From NCBI GenBank assembly GCA_902805475.1, contig CADCSX010000008.1, positions 248,001-312,000 on the forward strand: a stretch of DNA of 64,000 nucleotides, read 5' to 3'. How positions within the stretch are numbered: the stretch's first letter is position 1; each line of letters opens with the position of its first letter. Source of the DNA: Entonaema liquescens (lineage: Eukaryota > Ascomycota > Sordariomycetes > Xylariales > Xylariaceae). Below, piece by piece: positions 12,171 to 23,371 of this stretch. Under the pieces are notes generated by a model. It ran no database searches. It worked only from the letters and a program-made list of their open reading frames with translations, and had not been told where the DNA came from. Both the position numbers and the translations under genes were made by a program.

Positions 12171-14162
12171 TTAGTTCTTGTGATTACGTTGATTGCCTTT
12201 GTTTGGGAAAAAGGACGCTGACTGTTTAGCCCAGTCCGCTTCACGATTCACCCTCAGCCATTCAGCTTCCTCCTCATTTATTGACACATGTGGATCCTTC
12301 TTTATACGCAATCGAAGCGCATACTTAGCTGAAAGACCCCACTTCGAGTATCCCCTTTCCATGCTGGACAGTACGGTTAATCGTAACTGGTGAGTGAAAA
12401 CCCGGGCGTCCGGGACTTTGCTGATGCCCATTTCTCTTAGAAAGGCCGGGAAATCATTAATGGTGTGTAGACGTCGCACCGTTTCTGCCAGCTGCTTGGC
12501 TGCATCGCGAGGAGGGGCACCATGGCGGTCGAACAACTCGTCACGAACTTGGCTCAATGACTTCGTGTGGGAGGGACGTGCTGTGCGCCGGAATAGCTCT
12601 GAAAACATGAGCAGTCGATATGAGGTCCGAGAACCCCTAAATGTCTGATCCAGGCGGTAAGCCGATACCGGGTCCCGCTCCATGTATGAAAGTTCGGGCA
12701 TGTTCATTCCTTTCTTGTCCAAGAGCCAGACCACATTTCTTGTAATTGCCTCGATAATTATGGCCTTGATGAGCCCTTCGGTAACTTCGACGTCAGATAT
12801 CAATAAGGCGATGAGAAGATGCCCCAAATTCGGACAGTCCGTTTTGGATTGTTTCCCACTCATGAAATTTTGTAGCAAAGTATTCGCATGCGTAACCAAG
12901 GTACGACGCTCGGTAGCAATGCACACCAGCAAATGAAATAGGTGGAAATACGAATCGATCGCTTTCTCCGACGCGTGACGAAGGTTGGTCCTGGGACAAG
13001 CACCACCGAGGGTAGATTCTGTTACTTGGTTGAGCCGAACAACGACATCATTCATAAATGTAAACAGCACTTGGACTTCGGAGAAGGTTCCCTTATTCTG
13101 GATTTTCTGTACCATTGCCTTTAGGCAAATTCCGACACGGCCCTTCACTCTCTGCCAATGTCTGGGCGAGATAGGCAAAGGAAGCCAGTGGTCGAAATGA
13201 AGGTTGTTGACAGACTCGCGAATCTCCCAGAGTCTATAAGCGTCCTGGGAAATGAGGTCAAACTCCGAAGCAATTTGACCACGATCGATTGATACACCTA
13301 CGCCCAGATTTACAGACTGGTAATTCTGCTTTAGGCAGAAGCATTGGAGCTCACGCTGCCTGATGACATCGAAGTCCTTGACTATGTCGCTGATCCTGGG
13401 CCAAGCGGCAGCAAACCTCGTCAAATGCTCGAAGTCTAGCTGTTCAAGGATAAGTAGAATTACTTCGTTCGGCAGACGGTTGATTGTGAACGTTGAGACT
13501 TTCTTGGGTGGAAGAGCCTTAAGGGAGGTCGCGTTCACTTTAGCTTCGGGGCCAGGGGTTTGCTTTCGACGTGGACTCTCTATCGTATGGATAGCGGGCC
13601 ATTCATCTGGGTTGCTGACCACGCGGGCATCATAAGCCTTAGTGATAGATGATACTGGCTGAGTTGGTTGCTGTTGGATTTCGCCAAACTGACAAAGCTT
13701 GCACTTGAACCCGTCGAGTAACTGTTCATTCATAGCCCTGAATGCGGATAGATCCTTTTTTCCCGAGATCCCATGTTCCTGCTCGACGGCGTCGCTGGAG
13801 AAGAAACTAAGTAGTTGAATAGCTATTCCCTTCAAAGTGTATGCAGGTGTATACTCGTCGCCGCGCCGTAGAATGGTGGCGCATATGAAACCACCATAGA
13901 CATTGGGATGTTGAACGTCCGAGTCCATTCTAACCCCTGGTGGCTCCACGGGGTAGGTGGTGGAAAAATACATAGTAAGGTGTAAGGGTCTATAGCCAGA
14001 AGGCGAGAGGACTAGACATCCTTGGTGAAGGTTGTCGAATGTATGGAAAGCAATGTTAGGGTAAGGCTTTTCCATGAGCTCCTTAATATCCAACATTAGT
14101 CGGTTTAGGCGAAGGGAATCACCAACACTCGGTTGGGTTTCGATAGCATGCTGATGAGACAT
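12171..14162 (-). CDS. E2 (UBC) and F-box fusion protein
   Basis: Single-exon protein of 663 residues. Residues about 15-125 form a ubiquitin-conjugating (UBC) fold: LTMYFSTTYPVEPPGVRM, HPNVYGG with the HPN motif at 85-87, then FICATILRR with a candidate active-site Cys at 94. After a linker containing a CKLC pair, an F-box-like segment follows at about 229-270 (INRLPNEVILLILEQLDF), then a conserved-looking region with WLPLPISPRHWQRV. The C-terminal 250 residues are helical and charged, ending in a basic tail. By family knowledge, E2s carry thioester-linked ubiquitin and F-box proteins recruit substrates to SCF ligases; here both sit on one chain, which suggests a self-contained substrate-specific conjugator. 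That activity is inferred. The ATG at 14162 is the first Met of the frame. Confidence 0.82.
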   Translation of the reverse strand: MSHQHAIETQPSVGDSLRLNRLMLDIKELMEKPYPNIAFHTFDNLHQGCLVLSPSGYRPLHLTMYFSTTYPVEPPGVRMDSDVQHPNVYGGFICATILRRGDEYTPAYTLKGIAIQLLSFFSSDAVEQEHGISGKKDLSAFRAMNEQLLDGFKCKLCQFGEIQQQPTQPVSSITKAYDARVVSNPDEWPAIHTIESPRRKQTPGPEAKVNATSLKALPPKKVSTFTINRLPNEVILLILEQLDFEHLTRFAAAWPRISDIVKDFDVIRQRELQCFCLKQNYQSVNLGVGVSIDRGQIASEFDLISQDAYRLWEIRESVNNLHFDHWLPLPISPRHWQRVKGRVGICLKAMVQKIQNKGTFSEVQVLFTFMNDVVVRLNQVTESTLGGACPRTNLRHASEKAIDSYFHLFHLLVCIATERRTLVTHANTLLQNFMSGKQSKTDCPNLGHLLIALLISDVEVTEGLIKAIIIEAITRNVVWLLDKKGMNMPELSYMERDPVSAYRLDQTFRGSRTSYRLLMFSELFRRTARPSHTKSLSQVRDELFDRHGAPPRDAAKQLAETVRRLHTINDFPAFLREMGISKVPDARVFTHQLRLTVLSSMERGYSKWGLSAKYALRLRIKKDPHVSINEEEAEWLRVNREADWAKQSASFFPNKGNQRNHKN

Positions 14163-14936
14163 GAGGAAAATCGGCTGACGAGAGCTTTCTTGGGACGGGT
14201 GATGAAAAGAGTAAATTAACGATGCGTAAGTGATTTCCTAAGATATTGAAAACCTTTTGGAAGTCTAGCTGGATATGCCGGGGTAATATGTAGTTGATAG
14301 TCGGGTTAACCACCTAAGTAGGTAGGTACCTAGCTTTGTGAAGACTATGGTGGTTACCTTGGGGGGACGGGGAAGTAAGGATATAGGGATAAAAGGACAC
14401 GAGGACATACAGGAATGATCCTGATGACACTGAGGGAATGAAGAAAGATATAGACGCTTTAAATACATTATTATAGTTTCACGGCTTGTAAACGGCTGGC
14501 GTAGAAAAGTCTAGTAATCATTAACATACAACCTATGAAATCAACAATAAAGAAAATCTAGGCAATGATATGTCATTATCTTCAGGCAGCGTTATGGTAT
14601 ACTTCGGCCTTTGACTCATGACGGCCACTATAGTGGATGGTAGTAGAGGATCGACGCCCCTATTTTTACCCTTTTCATCTCGCCGCGAGGTAGTGGCGGT
14701 GCAATTGCTTTGCTATTGATCAGTCTACGCCGGCTGGCGGGGTATATTTCTTACCCATTACAGTGGGCTGAATAGTTGCAGCACTGACCCCTTGTTCATG
14801 TGTTTGATATGGATTGGCGATGAGCGATTGCACGATGATATTGCGTCGTACAAATGTTGCAATTGCTTTAACTCTATATTACACATGACAAAGGTAGTCT
14901 CGATTCATTTATCTATAAACTTCTATCATACATACC
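14163..14936. other. Intergenic, promoter of UBC/F-box gene
   Basis: Upstream of the UBC/F-box start and downstream of the bZIP stop. Contains a TAGGTAGGTACCTAG tract near 14317-14332. No gene seen. Confidence 0.5.
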
Positions 14937-16046
14937 CTAAAATGCCTTACATATCCAGTCTAGAAACAGCGCGTCAACAACATCAGCATCCCATCTAGGT
15001 CCATCTCCAAAGCATATGCAGTTTTCAGCAAGCCTGCACTTCGTAACCGCAAGAGGCTCATGTAAAGACGGGTTGCCTTCTCCTCTGGCAGCAGCCTCCA
15101 AAACTGCAAAAGAGTCGTTTCCCATCATCCTCTTGATGCGCCTTTCAATCCCTAGTGCAGATAACCATTGATTTGGGTCTATTCCTCGAGAATAGTAATC
15201 CGCATCAATTCGACTACGTATTATACTTGGTAAATCTGGTTCTGCAGCAGACGCATATTGAGCGCTTATTGACCCCGTGCGTCTGTATTCTTGTCTTGCC
15301 TCAACCATCGCGTAGATATATGTGATGGTCCAGCTCTCCGTCGCGTTTGAATGGCTAAGTGCCTTCTGAATAAGAGCAGTGGTTTCTGTATGGTCGCGCG
15401 TACATTTCTTCTGAGCGTGGTCCATTATGGACCAAAACAGAATCCCGGCAAACGTCTTGGACCCTGAACCAATGTATGGTATAATGTCACCGGGCGGTAT
15501 GCAAACTCGCATGTAATGCTGAGGGTCCAGCCATATACCGCATGTGAGTCTCTGTGTAGAAGATAAGGATGATATAGATGAGCTTTCATTCCGCGAGTTC
15601 TCTGTTTGGATAACATCTCCTGATGTAGCATCTACAATTATATCTTCCTCTTCATCGACACTAGGCATGAGGAATCGGTTGTTGCCGCTTGCATCCTTTG
15701 GCTTAGGTGAGACAGCGATACTTTGTATAGGCCTTTTAGCATCAATACCCGCAGCCTCAGCTACGTCGAATATCCTATTAAGTAACTCTGGGTGCTCATC
15801 ACCTCTTGTACTTTTGACTAGTTTTTCAATCGCGCTTTTAAGTCGGCGGTTTTGATTTTGCATATGTTGGTTAGCTTCAGCTTGACGTTTCCGGAAGTTA
15901 GCTTGCGAACGCCGGCCCCGTTCACGTCGGCGCTATGGTCAGGTTAGGGTACTAGATAGCCAGGGGGTGAATATGTTACTTACGCGAAGAGAGTCTTCGA
16001 TCTCTGTTACTGGCTCCACCTGGTGACGATTAGAACTTGCTACCAT
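14937..16046 (-). CDS. bZIP transcription factor with DUF3425
   Basis: Two exons, 16046-15984 and 15932-14937, with a 51-bp intron (GTAAGT...CATAG), giving about 352 residues. Exon 1 gives MVASSNRHQV. The basic region crosses the junction: RRRERGRRSQANFRKRQAEA, with the N-x2-(A/F)-x2-R type bZIP contact pattern, followed by a short leucine-type coiled coil (NRRLKSAIEKLVKS). The C-terminal 170 residues have the DUF3425 look (ILFWSIMDHAQKK, SWTITYIYAMVEA, DPNQWLSALGIERRIKRMM). This bZIP/DUF3425 architecture is common in ascomycete stress and secondary-metabolism regulators. It is divergent to the NmrA-like gene across about 450 bp that carry three near-identical ACGTG-type motifs, so auto- or co-regulation is plausible but unproven. 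Confidence 0.88.
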
Positions 16047-16082
16047 CGTGAACGATTTACATGAGACTATGAATGATGCATC

Positions 16083-16096
16083 GACGGTTATGTGAT
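16083..16096 (+). promoter_or_regulatory. Candidate bZIP site, copy 1
   Basis: GACGGTTATGTGAT, one of three related copies in the shared bZIP/NmrA promoter. It differs from the other two by a C-to-T change in the core. Confidence 0.4.
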
Positions 16097-16204
16097 TGTA
16101 GATTTAAAGACCCCGAGCGGTTGGGTGAATTTGTCAGATCAAGAGTTATTAATTCCGTTGGAAAGGGATTACGTTGGCGGCTTGGCACGGCGCGATTCCA
16201 TCCG

Positions 16205-16216
16205 ATCACGTAACCG
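16205..16216 (-). promoter_or_regulatory. Candidate bZIP site, copy 2 (inverted)
   Basis: Read on the minus strand this is CGGTTACGTGAT, containing the TTACGTG core typical of fungal bZIP sites. Confidence 0.45.
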
Positions 16217-16262
16217 CTGACGGCCGGAGGCTCGGACATTCGACCGTCAGGTAGATGTTTCC

Positions 16263-16277
16263 GACGGTTACGTGAAC
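16263..16277 (+). promoter_or_regulatory. Candidate bZIP site, copy 3
   Basis: GACGGTTACGTGAAC, with the same 11-bp core CGGTTACGTGA as copy 2 but in opposite orientation. Confidence 0.45.
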
Positions 16278-16492
16278 GGGTCATATAATGAAAAAGAATG
16301 TTCAGCCGTATTATCATTATGCTATTATTAAGACCCGATTGTTAAACTCAGCAAAAACGTATATAAGATGGAAGTTCTGGAACAGGAGGTAGGGCTGCTT
16401 GCTAGGTGCTTGCCAGAGACTCTAGCAACTTTCGGACAATTACGAGTTAGTTTAAGACGGTATTTAAGAAATCTCGCATTCCATAACGAAAC

Positions 16493-17860
16493 ATGGTCAA
16501 GGTAGCAATTGCGTCGGCTTCAAGTGGTAAGTAGGCGATCTTTCAATGCGTTCCCCCAGCCAGAGTCGCTTCTAAACTAATTGGTTACTACCTATAGCGC
16601 TGGCTAGGGAAGTCATCGATGCTCTAGTGGCTTCTGAGAAGCACGATATTGTTGCGTTGGTTCGAAAGGTAATAATTAAGAAGCCTATCTTTCCCGTGTC
16701 TTCTACTCTTGGATTAGATATCAGGAGTCGCTTACGTGTTTGTTCAGGACCCTTCCCAATTCCCATCTCTTCCCGGCGTCGAATGGGTGCAGACAACTTA
16801 CGAGAATAAGTCGGAACTAGTCCACTTGCTTCAGGGTGTAGAAACTGTTCTCTGCTTCTTGCCTGTGCACCTCGACAAAGATAATGCTCTGCAGAAGCGT
16901 CTCATCGATGCTTCTATTGAAGCCGGTGTTAAACGGTATGCCCCATCGGAGTGGGCAACGTAAGTAAACAATATTTCAGTCTGTTTGTCTTATTCGTTTT
17001 CTTTCCAAATTCAGAGAGTAGCTAGGTATGAACTAGCTGAAATGCTGCATGGCACTATAAAGCGGACCTACCCGGTACTGACGATAAAAGGGGCGTAAAA
17101 TTGGAATCTGTACTAGACGCCATTTCGTGGTATACCGGGAAGATCGAGATTGCTCATTACTTGGAGAATCTCAACAAGGAGAAGAAGGTATTATACTTGC
17201 TATGTTCTAACCTATGGAATGACTGCCACTAAATATTCTCTTAAGGTCATCGAATACAGCCGCTTCCAAGTCGGCACGTTTACGAACTACCTTGCTCACC
17301 CGCATAAAACAACAAACCATGTCCATACGGTTCCATTTCTATTTGACTTCGAGAATCAACAAGCCGTTGCCATCGAAGGATCTCACAATGATGTAATAGT
17401 ATGGACTACAGTCCAGGATATTGCTGGCGTAGTTGCTTGTGCAGTAGAGTATGACGGCGAGTGGCCAACAATTGGCGGTATTAGTGGAACGAGAGCTACT
17501 ATCGGCGAGTTGCTACGACTCAGTGAGGTTGTTGGTACGTGTCAAACTTCCATATAACATCTGCTTGAATACCTATAATTAACACTAACACTCCTAGTAG
17601 AGAGGCCATTAAAGGTACACTGGCTCAAGAAAGAAGATCTCGAAGTTGAGATAAAGGAATCCAGTGATCTTTATGTCCCAGATCTTCGCACCTCTACTCC
17701 GGAGCAAATCGGGGCATTCTTGCAAGCTGCACCCGCAAGAATCTTGATTGGCATCAGTCGCGGTGCTTACGACGTTACGGATGAATGGAATAAGATTCTA
17801 CCGGATTATAAGTTTACTCAACTCGAAGACTTCCTCAAGAGTGTTTGGAGTGGGAAATAA
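16493..17860 (+). CDS. NmrA-like NAD(P)-binding family protein
   Basis: Six exons, roughly 16493-16526, 16600-16668, 16748-16959, 17091-17187, 17246-17535 and 17598-17860, giving about 320 residues. The start MVKVAIASASSG encodes the Rossmann beta1 and glycine-rich turn (SASSGALARE), followed by HDIVALVRK, the typical NmrA/isoflavone-reductase layout. Later motifs are RYAPSEWAT, SWYTGKIEIAHYLENLNK, IEYSRFQVGTFTNYLAHP and VQDIAGVVACAVEYDGEWP. Members bind NAD(P) and act as redox sensors or small-molecule reductases; the substrate cannot be read here. The third intron's acceptor is uncertain (I chose the AG at 17089-17090), because the upstream alternatives run into stops. The stop is TAA at 17858-17860. 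It is divergent to the bZIP gene. Confidence 0.85.
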
Positions 17861-18272
17861 GTACTTGCTTTGTGTAGGTAGGTAGGTAGCTACGCGAAAG
17901 GGAGTTATGTCAGTTGTGCCATTGCCAGGGCGCATCGAACCACCACTTTCTTTTAACATATATCATTGGTTATTAGTTAGATTGACTACCTACCTAAGGT
18001 AGTTATTATGATAATACTATACTAGGCATGATTAACTTCTTTACGCGATAACTGTATTGAAGGGCTTACCGAGTAAAACGAGCTTTTCGAAAGGAAAACA
18101 TACGGCTAGTAGTATGGTCTCATCTTCTCAAACAATAGGAAGCCTAGTATAATGTTATAAGAAGCCAGAAGTTAATTCATGTAGCTCCGAACATGTAGGT
18201 TAACTAACATAACTATATCACCGCCCCTAGGTGTGGAGAGACCCTTAGAAGCAAAAGCCGCGGCCAATATGT
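17861..18272. other. Convergent intergenic region
   Basis: Lies between the 3' ends of the NmrA-like and DUF1593 genes. Contains tracts of the TAGG tetranucleotide (near 17876-17889) and TACC (near 17985-17996). No gene seen. Confidence 0.5.
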
Positions 18273-19871
18273 TCAAGTATCGTACTCGCATATTACTCTC
18301 ATGTATCGTCTAATTGGATATTTTCCCGCCCTATTTGTAACCTGAAGTAGAATATGAAAACCAGGTGATATACCAGTAGAAGGATTCCTTAGAGGTGGTG
18401 GTACCGTAACTTGGATCTCGGTGCCAAGTGTCACGTTGGTGAAGCCAGCATCGTTGCTTTCTAATATAGCGGTTGGCCCTGTAGGAGGCTTTAGAGGCTT
18501 CATTTTAATATCCGCTTGGAACATCGTGGCCTCCCGATATAAGACCCACTGAAACTCCAAATGGCTGTTGTCTGTAGGGTAGTCTGGGTCAACTGTCCGG
18601 CCGGCGTCGAACGTATACGTTCCGTTGCTCTTAACTAGAACGATGAGTGGATCTGGGCCCTCTTGGCCATTGATATTCAAGACAGGCGGATGCCCAACTT
18701 GTGAGAAGTCCGAAGTAAGAGTCCACTGTATTCGAGCAGCGAAATCATCTTGGTAAGCTGCTCTCCAACGCCATATAGATGCTTGTGGTGTTGAATACTG
18801 CTGCCCGTCTAGCCCAACCACATTTTCTATGGAATCGACAAAGTGATTTGTATCAATTCCATCGGCCCAATCACTTGGGGCTTGAGGTCGATTATATCTC
18901 CCGCCCCAACTACCCCAGTCGATGCGATCGCGGTAACCAAGGCCGTTCTGTATTAGCCAGAGGAAACTGGGAGTATCGCCTTCCATGCCATATACAACTT
19001 TTGGGTATAATGAACCCAGTGGCCCAATGCGGATATTAGCGTCTAGCCAAGGGTTCTGTACAAGTGATGAATTTACGCAAGGGCATCCGGCCAGGAAAAT
19101 CCCTGTCCAAGTGGCCAGTTGATAGGCATTCCACGTATGAACGGATACAACATAAAATATGTCTGGAAAATGGGTTCGAATCCAAGCACCAGTGTTGTCT
19201 TGGTCAGAGATAGTGTATAATCTAATCCGTGACCTTAACTCGGCAGCGTCTGAAGAGGACATGGAGTTGTTGATATGAAGTAACGCTTGGGCAAGCGTGT
19301 TGGTTCCGCCCCACCCCATAATAAAAAGGGGCTCTGGGGATTCTTGCAGTGCGAGGATAATGCGCCTAGCGCCTTCGCTCAAAGGCTCGTTAAGAGCAGC
19401 CTTTCCATATATCTATTTATAAGATTAGTATAGATATAATTTCGACCCTTGGAAAAAACGATGGCTTACAGAAGGACCCGAAGTAACGAGGGATAGTAGC
19501 TTTTCAGCGCTATCATATAGTGAGTCTGGATGGACGTGTTGATTTAGATTTCCCACAACCTCTCCATAGGCATTAATTATTCTTTTCATCTCTTCCGGAT
19601 GAGTTTCATTCTGGAGCCACCAGGAAGTAGTTGCACAAATTCCTCGGGTGTCGAATTCATTAGAGTAAAGAAGGTACCGAATAAGAGACATCGAATCATC
19701 TGGCTCGTTGAGAATATCGGACATTATAAACACCCGAGGTTTCCAGTCAAACTTTTGAAGGTTTTCAACATCCCTCTTTGTGTTTCCCTGACAAGAGTTT
19801 TGTTTAGACCACCCGACATGGAGGCTAAGCCAGGTGAATATCGTGAGCATTATGAAATATGAATACGCCAT
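18273..19871 (-). CDS. Secreted DUF1593 (nucleoside-hydrolase-like) protein
   Basis: Two exons, 19871-19470 and 19412-18273, with a 57-bp intron (GTAAGC...ATAG), giving about 513 residues, normal for the family. The N-terminus is a signal peptide (MAYSYFIMLTIFTWLSLHVG). The mature N-terminus reads KPRVFIMSDILNEPDDSMSL and ICATTSWWLQNETHPE, then MGWGGTNTLAQALLH and YTISDQDNTGAWIR. These are the motifs of DUF1593 proteins, which share the nucleoside-hydrolase fold and are often annotated as cellulose-binding. The Asp-rich DILNEPDD segment probably corresponds to the metal site. The C-terminal third is beta-rich and Ig-like. An extracellular role in carbohydrate or nucleoside breakdown is inferred; no member's substrate is certain to me. 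Confidence 0.85.
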
Positions 19872-21526
19872 TATGAACGACCGGTACGCAACTCAAAGTT
19901 ACTTTAACATGATAGGAGAAAGGAAATGATTATTCCATTGAATTTAAACTACGTTATATATTTCCCCTCAATGGATCCATCTATATTAGACTGTTCCCAC
20001 TGCAAGCAAAGGCTATGACTTCATCGGACAAGTCCATATCGTTACCTGAACCCTAGTTGTATTACCCCGCAACAGAGTCAATCTTAACTTTTAGCGTCGG
20101 TAATTGCGAATAAAGTAATAGATGGTATTGTTAGTAAGGTGGATCATTTATTTACAAACTTATCCCATTATAAACATAATTAAAATAAAACCATTGTTAA
20201 CATTTTTAATTATATTTATTTATTTATATTTTTATTATTACTTTTGTAATTTAATTAAAAATTAATTATTATAATTTTAATATAATTTTATATTAAATTA
20301 TTATTTTTTTTAATAATTTTTTTAAATTTAATTTTTATATTTATAAATATATCGATTTATTTTTCCGTTAAACGTAATTTTAATTTTATTTTCATTTTTT
20401 TTATATTTTTTAATTGTATAAATTAATTATTCGAATTAAAAATAATTTTATAACGTTTTTTAAATTTCGTTTTTTTTAATATAATTATTAAATAATTAAT
20501 TTAAAATTTAACGGTAATTAAAACGTTAATTTTATCATTAAATATTTTATTAAACTTTTAAAATAATAATTATATAATAAATATATTAAAAATAAAATCA
20601 AATAAAAAAAACGTTAATTATATAATTTTTAATTTTTATAAAAATTTAAATATATTAATGTTTAATTTAATTATTATTATAAAAAAATTAATAAATTTTA
20701 AAATTATAAATAATAAAAATTAAAAAATAAAATAATTGAAAATTATAATTAATAATAAATACGAGTTTTTTTTAAATTTAATTTTTAAAATAAATTATAA
20801 ATTTAATATTTTTTAATTTATATTAATATATTTAAATTTTATTATTAATTTTTAAATTTTAAAAAAAATTTATAAAAAAATTTTTTTTTTAATATTTTAA
20901 AAAAATCATTCGAATAATTTTATTCGTAAATAAAATTTAAAAAAACGTTTAAAAATAATAAATACATTTATATTAAAAAATTAAAACATATAAAAAATAT
21001 AAAAAAAAAAACAATATATAAATTTTATTAATAAAATATTTTTATATAAAATCATCATTTATATAATTACCGTAATTGTTAAATATAAATAAATGTTATT
21101 AAATAAAATCGTTAAATTTAATATAAAATAAATAAATATTTTTAAATTATTTAAAAATTATTTCGTAATTAATTTAATTATTTATAAATATAATAAAATA
21201 TTAATTTTTATATAATTAATTATTTTTATTAAAAAATTATTATTATTATACGTTAACATTATCAAATATTATTAATAATAATAATATTATATTTATTATA
21301 ATTATAATTACAATTATCGTAATTTATTTACATTTTAAAAAATTTTTAAAAAATATATATTAATAATATAATTTATTAAACATTATATAATTATTTTTAA
21401 TATTTTTTATAAAATTAAACTCGTTAACGTTTATATGTAAAATTTAAAAAATATCGGTAATTTTAAATATTTTTAATTAAATAAATAACTTTTTTAATAA
21501 TTTAATTATAACGTTATTTAAACGTT

Positions 21527-21598
21527 TATAATTTATCGTATAATTTATCGTATAATTTATCGTATAATTTATCGTATAATTTATCGTATAATTTATCG
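21527..21598. repeat. 12-bp tandem repeat, six perfect copies
   Basis: TATAATTTATCG is repeated six times without a mismatch, followed by a partial copy (TATAATTTT). Its perfection inside a mutated island suggests expansion after the AT-driving mutations. Confidence 0.9.
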
Positions 21599-22441
21599 TA
21601 TAATTTTTAATAATTTTAATTTTAAAATAATAATATAAAAAACTAATATATTAATTTTTTTTAAAATTTATATATACGTTATTATATAATAATAAATATT
21701 AAATAAATAATTTAAATTTTAAATAAAATAATATATAATTTAAAATTTTTTAAATAATAATTTAATAAATTAAATAATTTTTAATAAATTTTATTAATAT
21801 TTTTTTTTATTAATATATTTTTAATATAATATAAAATATAATAATAATTAATTTAATAATATATTAACGTATTATAAATTAATTATTTATTTTTAATATC
21901 GTATATTATTATTATTATATATTATTAAATAAATAAAAAAATAATAAATTAATTAATATAAAAAAAATTAAATAAAAATAATAAAAAATTTTAATTTATA
22001 AAAAATTAAATTAATAAATAAATTAAACGCGTTTTTACAATTAATAAAATCGATTATATTCGTGGTAAAATAAACTCGTAAATAAATGATGTTTTTTAAT
22101 CGAAATTCGTCGAAATATAAAGTTAATTATTTACGTATTTATATTCGTATTTAAAATTAAATACATATATTTATTTTTTTCCACGAATTTATTTACATGT
22201 TAATTATATTATAATTATAATATTTGTTAAAAAATTATGTAAAAAAAATACATTATATAAATATAATAAATTATTTTTTTTATAAAATTAAAATAAATAA
22301 TTTTATTTTCGTTTAATTCGCGGTTTAAAATATTAAATAATTAAATAATTTTATTTATACGTAACGTTATATTTAATTTATATTTATTATTAATTTAACT
22401 TTTATATAAATTTATTTATTAATTAAATTATTTTATAATAA

Positions 22442-22449
22442 TTTATAAA
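22442..22449. repeat. Target-site duplication, left, element 2
   Basis: TTTATAAA abuts the left end and is identical to 23364-23371. Confidence 0.75.
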
Positions 22450-23363
22450 AAATGATGTTATTTATAAATTACCATGTTAATTTTTCCACGTAAATTATTT
22501 TATTAAAATAGTTATACGTAAATAATTTAAAAATTACCGTATTTTAATATTTTAATTTAATTATTATATAATTAATTGTTTTATATTTATATTAAGAGAT
22601 AATTTTAAATGATTAATATATTTAAATTTTATTTTTCGAAACGTATTAATTAATATTAATTTTAATTAAATATGGTTATATTTATTAAAAAATCAATTTA
22701 TAAATAAAAAAAATCAATTTGCGAATAAAAAAAATCAATTTGTAAATAACTTTAATTAATTTATAAATAAAGTAATTTAAAGAATAATATTTTAATAATT
22801 TATATTGTTTAAATTTTTATAAAATAAATAATTTAAAAATATAATTTTTATAAAATAATATTATAGTTTAAAAAAAATATTATTAAATGTTTGAAAATTA
22901 ATTTATAAATAAAAAAAATTAATTTGTAAATAATTGCGTTTTAATTAAAAAAAACGATATTTGCAATTAAATAATACATGATAATAACGTTTTTAATATA
23001 AAATAAATAAATTTATATAATCGTTATAATAAAACGCATTTAAAAATATAAATATTTTTAAAATTAATTATGTTTTAAGTAAAATACGGTTAAATATTAA
23101 TATTTATAAATAATTTTTTTTAAATATTTAATTAAATATTTAATAATACGTTTAATAAATTTAAATTTTTAAAAATTTAAATAAATAAAATTAATTTGTA
23201 AATAGTAAATAAATCTTAAATTTAAGTTTTTTTAAAGTTTAAATAATAACATGTCATTTTACTAGTAATTATTAATTAATTTAACGTGTTAATTATTTAT
23301 AACCGTTCGGTAAAATAATTTACGTGGAAAAGTTAATAAAGTAATTTGTAAATAACATCACTT
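22450..23363. mobile_element. hAT-like non-autonomous DNA transposon, element 2 (914 bp, RIP-mutated)
   Basis: The ends AAATGATGTTATTTATAAATTAC (left) and, reverse-complemented, AAGTGATGTTATTTACAAATTAC (right) are inverted repeats that continue into CCACGTAAATTATTTTA. They match element 1's GAGTGATGCTATTTCAAGATTAC with mostly transition differences. Both ends are flanked by the perfect 8-bp direct repeat TTTATAAA (22442-22449 and 23364-23371), the hAT signature. Near the right end, a sequence like CATGTCATTTTACTA recurs in both elements. There is no transposase frame, so it is non-autonomous or fully degraded. Confidence 0.85.
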
Positions 23364-23371
23364 TTTATAAA
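23364..23371. repeat. Target-site duplication, right, element 2
   Basis: TTTATAAA abuts the right end and is identical to 22442-22449. AT-richness makes a chance match more likely than for element 1. Confidence 0.75.

Noticed and set aside
20165..22449. Search for additional hAT-like element ends in the rest of the AT island
   Set aside because: Some AATGATG-like and TTTATAAATTACC-like strings occur, but none pairs into inverted ends with a matching 8-bp duplication.
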